Positions 6,590-9,753 of a stretch of 9,753 nucleotides of DNA are shown here, piece after piece. Source of the DNA: an uncultured Chthoniobacterales bacterium (GTDB lineage: Bacteria; Verrucomicrobiota; Verrucomicrobiia; Chthoniobacterales; CAKUMP01); contig CAKUMP010000073.1 of the NCBI GenBank assembly GCA_934667795.1, forward strand, positions 1 to 9,753, given 5' to 3'. A program made the translations under genes and the position numbers. The notes below the pieces were generated by a model. The model saw nothing but the letters and a program-made list of their open reading frames with translations. It made no database searches and was not told the DNA's origin. The stretch's first letter is position 1, and every line of letters starts with the position of its first letter.

Positions 6590-7804
6590 TTAAGCAGTAG
6601 TGAGCGCTTCGACACCGGGAAGGGATTTTCCTTCGAGTAATTCGAGAGAAGCACCACCACCGGTAGAGATAAAGCTGATTTGCTCTGCGACGCCGGATTG
6701 TTTAATGGCTTTCACAGAATCTCCGCCGCCGATAATCGTGGTGGCATTTTGATTTTTGGCAACGGCATGCGCGATGGCGAAAGTTCCTTTGGAACATTCT
6801 TCGATTTCGAAAATCCCCATGGGGCCATTCCAGAGAATGGTGTTTGCTTTCGCAATTTCTTCTGCATAGCGCGCAACGGTTGCCGGGCCAATATCCACGC
6901 CCTCGCGGTCATCAGGAATCCCTTCCGAGGAAGGAATAACCAATGGATTTTCGATGCTGCGGCCAGAAAAATCGACGGATGTTGCTGTGAGTTGATCCTC
7001 TGGGAGGAGAAACTGGACATTCAGTTCTTTTGCTTTGTTCAGTGCTGCACGCGCGGTATCAAGCTGATCGGGTTCACTCAAGGAGGCACCGACGCTGCGT
7101 CCCTGTGCGAGAGCAAAGGTGTAGGCCATGGCACCACCAATCAGAATCGTATCGACCTGGTCTAATAGGCGATCAATTACCTGGATTTTGTCCGATACCT
7201 TTGCTCCGCCGAGAATCACCAGATACGGGCGTGTGGGATGCGTCAGCTCATGGGTGAGGTATTGGAGTTCCCGCTCCATCAGCAAACCTGCGACGGATTC
7301 TTTAATGAAATGGGTGACCCCTTCCGTTGACGCATGGGCGCGATGCGCGGAACCAAATGCGTCATTCACAAAAACTTCTGCCGCGCCGGCAAGTTTTTTA
7401 GCAAAGTCCGCCTCGTTTTTTTCTTCTTCCGGATGAAAACGGACATTTTCAAGCAGAAGAATTTCGCCGGGTTTGAGTTGAGCACGTTTTTCCTGTGCTT
7501 CCGGGCCGATACAATCGGCAGCAAACTGAACCGGACGGTTCAGCAGTTTAGCAAGCGTATCTGCAACCGGACGCAACGAATACTGCGGATTGGGTGTCCC
7601 TTTTGGGCGCCCTAGATGGCTGCAAAGCACAATCTTTGCCTGCGCATCCAGCAGAAGTTGAAGCGTGGGCAAGGTCGCCACAATCCGTGTATCGTCGGAA
7701 ACGAATGGAGTGGAATTCTCTGTTTGCAATGGAACATTGAAATCAACCCGTGCGAGAACCTCGCGGTGCTGTAATTCTGTCTGACGAACAGATTTTTTCC
7801 GCAT
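6590..7804 (-). CDS. pgk: Phosphoglycerate kinase
   Basis: Pgk transfers phosphate from 1,3-bisphosphoglycerate to ADP, the first ATP-yielding step of glycolysis. At 404 residues it is full length. The N-terminal, phosphoglycerate-binding domain shows RVDFNVPL (19-26), R40, SHLGRPKG (62-69), LLLENVRFHPEE (116-127) and NDAFGSAHRAHAST (147-160). The C-terminal nucleotide domain shows ILGGAKVSDKI (197-207), LIGGAMAYTF (221-230), DIGPATV (304-310), WNGPMGIFE (325-333), IIGGGDSVKAI (357-367) and STGGGASLELL (380-390). It lies between gap (51 bases upstream) and tpiA on the same strand, and all three probably share the promoter in front of gap. The ATG has no Shine-Dalgarno, as with its operon partners, so starts here may depend on unstructured AT-rich leaders (inference). 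Confidence 0.97.
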   Translation of the reverse strand: MRKKSVRQTELQHREVLARVDFNVPLQTENSTPFVSDDTRIVATLPTLQLLLDAQAKIVLCSHLGRPKGTPNPQYSLRPVADTLAKLLNRPVQFAADCIGPEAQEKRAQLKPGEILLLENVRFHPEEEKNEADFAKKLAGAAEVFVNDAFGSAHRAHASTEGVTHFIKESVAGLLMERELQYLTHELTHPTRPYLVILGGAKVSDKIQVIDRLLDQVDTILIGGAMAYTFALAQGRSVGASLSEPDQLDTARAALNKAKELNVQFLLPEDQLTATSVDFSGRSIENPLVIPSSEGIPDDREGVDIGPATVARYAEEIAKANTILWNGPMGIFEIEECSKGTFAIAHAVAKNQNATTIIGGGDSVKAIKQSGVAEQISFISTGGGASLELLEGKSLPGVEALTTA

Positions 7805-7855
7805 GATAATAAAATGTTTTAAATTTAGTGGGGATTCAGGGATTTCGTGAAGGAA

Positions 7856-8838
7856 TTATCCCAGTTTTGCAACCTTCTGGAGTATTTCCACGCAACGGTT
7901 GCTGTATCCCCATTCGTTATCGTACCAGCAAACAATTTTGAAAAACTGGTCATTGAGTTCGATCCCTGAAGAAGCATCGAAAATCGAACTGTGAGAATCG
8001 TGGATAAAGTCGGATGAAACGACTTCATCTTCTGTATATGCCAGGATATTTTTCAATGGGCCTTCAGCCGCTTTTTTGATTTCCGCGCAAATCGCTGCAT
8101 AGCTGGTAGGTTTGACAGGGCGGAAGGTGAGATCCACGACCGAAACCGTTGCGGTTGGGACACGGAAGGACATTCCGGTGAGTTTTCCTTTTGTTTCAGG
8201 TAAAACGAGTCCCACAGCTTTTGCAGCGCCCGTGGTGGAAGGAATAATGTTGATGCCTGCCGCACGCCCACCCTTCCAGTCCTTACGGCTGGGACCATCC
8301 ACGGTCTTTTGGGTTGCAGTATAACTGTGTACCGTGGTCATCAGACCTTCCTTCAGACCACAACTGTCCAGAAGAACTTTGATCACGGGGGCAAGACAGT
8401 TGGTGGTGCAGCTTGCATTCGAAATGATCTTATGTTCGGCCGTAATTTCATGATCATTTACTCCAAGAACAACCGTTTTGAGGTTGTCTCCTTTTCCGGG
8501 AGCGGAAATGATGACCTTTTTAGCGCCTGCGTCGATATGCCCTTGCGCAGCAGTGTCCTGCGTGAAGAGACCGGTGCATTCCAGAACGATATCCACCCCG
8601 TGGTCTTTCCAGGGAATTGCTGCGGGACCTTCTTTAATAGCAAGTGTGCGGATTCTACCGTTCCATTAAAACGTCCTTGTGTGGAATCGTATTTCAAAAG
8701 ATACGCGAGATTATCGGCAGGAACCAGGTCGTTAATTGCAACGACATCGATTTCTGTTCCAAGAAGCCCTTTTTCTACCAGTGCACGGAAGACGAGGCGT
8801 CCAATGCGTCCAAATCCATTAATACCGACTTTGATCAT
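7856..8838 (-). pseudogene. gap: Glyceraldehyde-3-phosphate dehydrogenase gene broken by a small deletion and frameshift
   Basis: GAPDH makes 1,3-bisphosphoglycerate from glyceraldehyde 3-phosphate, NAD and phosphate. The reading is split into two frames. The first, from ATG 8836-8838, gives a normal N-terminus with the NAD loop KVGINGFGRIGRLVF (3-17), then INDLVPADNLAYLLKYDSTQ (35-54) and GRFNGTVES (55-63). It then leaves the family and ends at 8458. The family sequence resumes in another frame near 8648 as TLAIKEGPAAIPWKDHGVDI and continues intact to 7856, with SAPGKG, the catalytic SNASCTTNC, the active-site His in TTVHSYTATQ, NIIPSTTGAAKAVG and the WYDNEWGYSNR end. Between GTVE and GVD, 56 bases remain where relatives have about 90. 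About 34 bases are therefore missing, roughly 11 residues of the conserved hairpin ending in NGK/NGR. This is either a true inactivating deletion or an assembly error; the otherwise perfect conservation argues for a recent event or an artefact. It heads the gap-pgk-tpiA operon. Confidence 0.9.
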
Positions 8839-8931
8839 ATATGTGAAATGCTGAAAATTATTTTACGCGTCTCCCATTCTTTATTTTTTATTCATATAAA
8901 CAGGATTTCAAGGAGACAGTTGAACAAGTCG

Positions 8932-8960
8932 AAGATAGAAGCTCGAAGGAATCCCGTCAA
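8932..8960 (-). promoter_or_regulatory. Promoter for the gap-pgk-tpiA operon
   Basis: On the minus strand, TTGACG (8955-8960) and TATCTT (8932-8937) are separated by exactly 17 bases. The matches are 5 of 6 and 4 of 6 to the sigma70 consensus. Transcription would begin near 8925, leaving an AT-rich leader of roughly 85-90 bases before the gap ATG at 8838. The promoter lies just past the terminator of the upstream small gene, which supports the placement. Confidence 0.5.
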
Positions 8961-8968
8961 GCATAAGC

Positions 8969-9006
8969 AAAAAAACGCCTTCCCGAAAGAATGTTCCAGG
9001 AAGGCG
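8969..9006 (-). terminator. Intrinsic terminator after the small ribbon-helix-helix gene
   Basis: CGCCTTCC (8976-8983) and GGAAGGCG (8999-9006) form a perfect 8-bp GC-rich stem with a 15-base loop. On the minus strand the stem is followed by seven U residues (complement of the A-run 8969-8975), the classical rho-independent layout, 17 bases past the TAA at 9024-9026. A five-T run at 9011-9015 on the other side means it may also work, less strongly, for plus-strand transcripts. Confidence 0.8.
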
Positions 9007-9023
9007 AGAATTTTTAGTAAAAA

Positions 9024-9248
9024 TTAAGCTTTTGGGTTTTTTTCGTTCAAAAAAGCAGTGGCTGTCGGACTCAGATTCCGCATAAAGGTCGAACCGGTTC
9101 CTTTTTTGATATATTCAGCACAGGCTTCCCGAATGATATGCGTCAGAGTGACATCACGATCATAAGCAACCGCTTTCATTGCATTCAGGATATCCACGTT
9201 TTCCGCATACGAAACCCGGGTTTTTTCTCTGGATAATTGATTTGGCAT
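9024..9248 (-). CDS. Small ribbon-helix-helix-like DNA-binding protein
   Basis: This 74-residue protein has the layout of a MetJ/Arc/CopG-type ribbon-helix-helix domain. A short basic beta-strand EKTRVSYAEN (8-17) is followed by helix A (about 17-29, VDILNAMKAVAYD), a turn with DVTLT (32-36) and helix B (about 36-49, THIIREACAEYIKK). The tail (50-74) is polar and probably disordered. Such proteins act as dimers; they are autorepressors, antitoxins or general small regulators. No toxin-like gene is adjacent: the neighbours are the gap promoter on one side and a 148-base AT-rich spacer on the other. It appears monocistronic, with a candidate promoter at 9318-9346 and a terminator at 8969-9006. 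No Shine-Dalgarno precedes the ATG. The fold is likely, the target is unknown, and control of the neighbouring gap promoter is only a possibility. Confidence 0.75.
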   Translation of the reverse strand: MPNQLSREKTRVSYAENVDILNAMKAVAYDRDVTLTHIIREACAEYIKKGTGSTFMRNLSPTATAFLNEKNPKA

Positions 9249-9317
9249 AAATTGATGGATGTTAAGGGTGTGGGTTTTATTAAAAAATAATGAAAAACAA
9301 GAGGAATATTAACAGTA

Positions 9318-9346
9318 ACTATGAATTATGATTATTATAAAGTCAA
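9318..9346 (-). promoter_or_regulatory. Candidate promoter for the ribbon-helix-helix gene
   Basis: On the minus strand, TTGACT (9341-9346) is followed 17 bases later by CATAGT (9318-9323), matching 5 of 6 and 4 of 6 sigma70 consensus bases within very AT-rich DNA. Initiation near 9311 would leave a leader of about 60 bases before the ATG at 9248. The AT-rich spacer (9249-9396) holds no other feature I can support. Confidence 0.45.
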
Positions 9347-9396
9347 GAAGGAATTTTAATAAATGAGAGCATAAAACACGTAAACTGACATATCAT

Positions 9397-9753
9397 TTAT
9401 GGTGTTTTTGAGAATAGGAGTTTGATAGTAAACGAGGAGGTGGCTGGGGGGAGGTTGGAGGGGGGAGCAGGAAGGTGGAGTGCCTGGAGGAGGAATTGGG
9501 AAAGAGAGTTCTCGGGAATGGAAATGAGAATGGACTGATAGGTGGGATAGGGAGGGAGCGGGGTAGCGGAACCGCCCAGGGATTCTGCGGTGGATTGAAT
9601 GGTTTTGAGGAGGTCGGGCGCTTTTTCCTGAGCGATAAAATATTCGAGTGTGAGTTCGAGAGGTTGGGGCTGAAGCGCCTGGGTCGCGATGTGGTCAAGT
9701 TGGTCTTTCAGGTGCGTGGTATCAGGAGGCGTTTGTGGGATAGGGGGTGAGAC
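9397..9753 (-). CDS. Unrecognised protein, C-terminal 118 residues (enters from the right edge)
   Basis: The frame beginning at base 9753 is open for 118 codons and ends with TAA at 9397-9399; no start is visible because the gene begins outside the window. The codon pattern is gene-like, with acidic and aliphatic periodicity in the first half: a probable helix HLKDQLDHIATQAL (15-28), a strand-like LELTLEYFIA, then KAPDLLKTIQSTAESLGG (about 47-64). The second half, YQSILISIPENSLSQFLLQA (about 74-93), is followed by a Pro/Ala/Ser-rich linker and FTIKLLFSKTP at the end. The order strand, helix, LGG, strand with IPE and FL recalls the ferredoxin-like repeats of some anti-sigma-factor-associated domains of unknown function (such as DUF4349), but this is a weak impression. 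A competing frame at 9393-9698 is Pro/Ser-rich and looks like a shadow. The high C content of the coding strand makes the opposite strand strikingly purine-rich. Confidence 0.6.
   Translation of the reverse strand, partial: VSPPIPQTPPDTTHLKDQLDHIATQALQPQPLELTLEYFIAQEKAPDLLKTIQSTAESLGGSATPLPPYPTYQSILISIPENSLSQFLLQALHLPAPPSNLPPATSSFTIKLLFSKTP
9544..9563 (+). other. G-quadruplex-forming motif
   Basis: Four G-tracts, GGG-ATA-GGG-A-GGG-AGC-GGGG, fit the canonical G3+N1-7 pattern on the plus strand, which is the template strand of the partial minus-strand gene. It falls in a Pro-rich codon stretch and may be only a by-product of CCN codons. The surrounding 9430-9560 is heavily purine-biased. Confidence 0.45.

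Noticed and set aside
7856..8838. Programmed ribosomal frameshifting, or two separate functional proteins, in gap
   Set aside because: About 11 conserved residues are missing as well as the frame being changed, there is no slippery heptamer at the junction, and neither half alone would make a complete enzyme.
9393..9698. Minus-strand frame of 101 codons, Pro/Ser-rich
   Set aside because: The frame ending at 9397 is open to the window edge and has helix- and strand-like periodicity; the Pro/Ser frame is its out-of-frame shadow.
9475..9750. Plus-strand frame of 91 codons, Gly/Arg/Glu-rich
   Set aside because: It follows from the purine-rich complement of the minus-strand gene and has no ribosome-binding site or domain signal.

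Overview
The window looks like chromosomal bacterial DNA of moderate GC content, dominated by core carbon metabolism. Taxonomy is inference only. The glycolytic gene order gap-pgk-tpiA, an mqnD gene of the futalosine (alternative menaquinone) route, the M29 aminopeptidase and the lack of Shine-Dalgarno sites before most starts would fit a member of the Planctomycetes-Verrucomicrobia-Lentisphaerae group. No ribosomal RNA or other decisive marker is present.

Left part, minus strand (1-1545): the N-terminal half of mqnD runs off the left edge. Upstream of it is a 325-residue protein whose C-terminal third carries a PD-(D/E)XK nuclease signature resembling the Card1/DUF1887 effector nucleases, but with no CARF sensor domain and no CRISPR locus in view. 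A divergent intergenic region (1546-1790) separates this pair from the next block.

Middle, plus strand (1791-5798): pyruvate kinase, an M29-family metallo-aminopeptidase and a secreted alkaline phosphatase lie head to tail. The last two are only 9 bases apart and are probably co-transcribed. A strong hairpin sits directly after the pyk stop codon, and a four-codon mini-ORF overlaps the aminopeptidase start.

Right part, minus strand (5779-8838): gap, pgk and tpiA are about 50 bases apart and read as one operon from a good sigma70-like promoter at 8932-8960. The tpiA end overlaps the alkaline phosphatase end by 20 bases. The gap gene is broken: about 34 bases are missing near 8646-8652, which removes about 11 residues of a conserved hairpin and shifts the frame, while everything on both sides is well conserved.

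Far right (8839-9753): a 74-residue ribbon-helix-helix-like protein with its own candidate promoter and a good intrinsic terminator, then an AT-rich spacer, then the C-terminal 118 codons of an unrecognised protein reading in from the right edge.

Together, pyk plus gap-pgk-tpiA cover triose phosphate to 3-phosphoglycerate and phosphoenolpyruvate to pyruvate, in two convergent transcription units. The best leads are the disrupted gap gene and the CARF-less Card1-like nuclease. I see no complete new multi-gene system, mobile element, CRISPR array or RNA gene.
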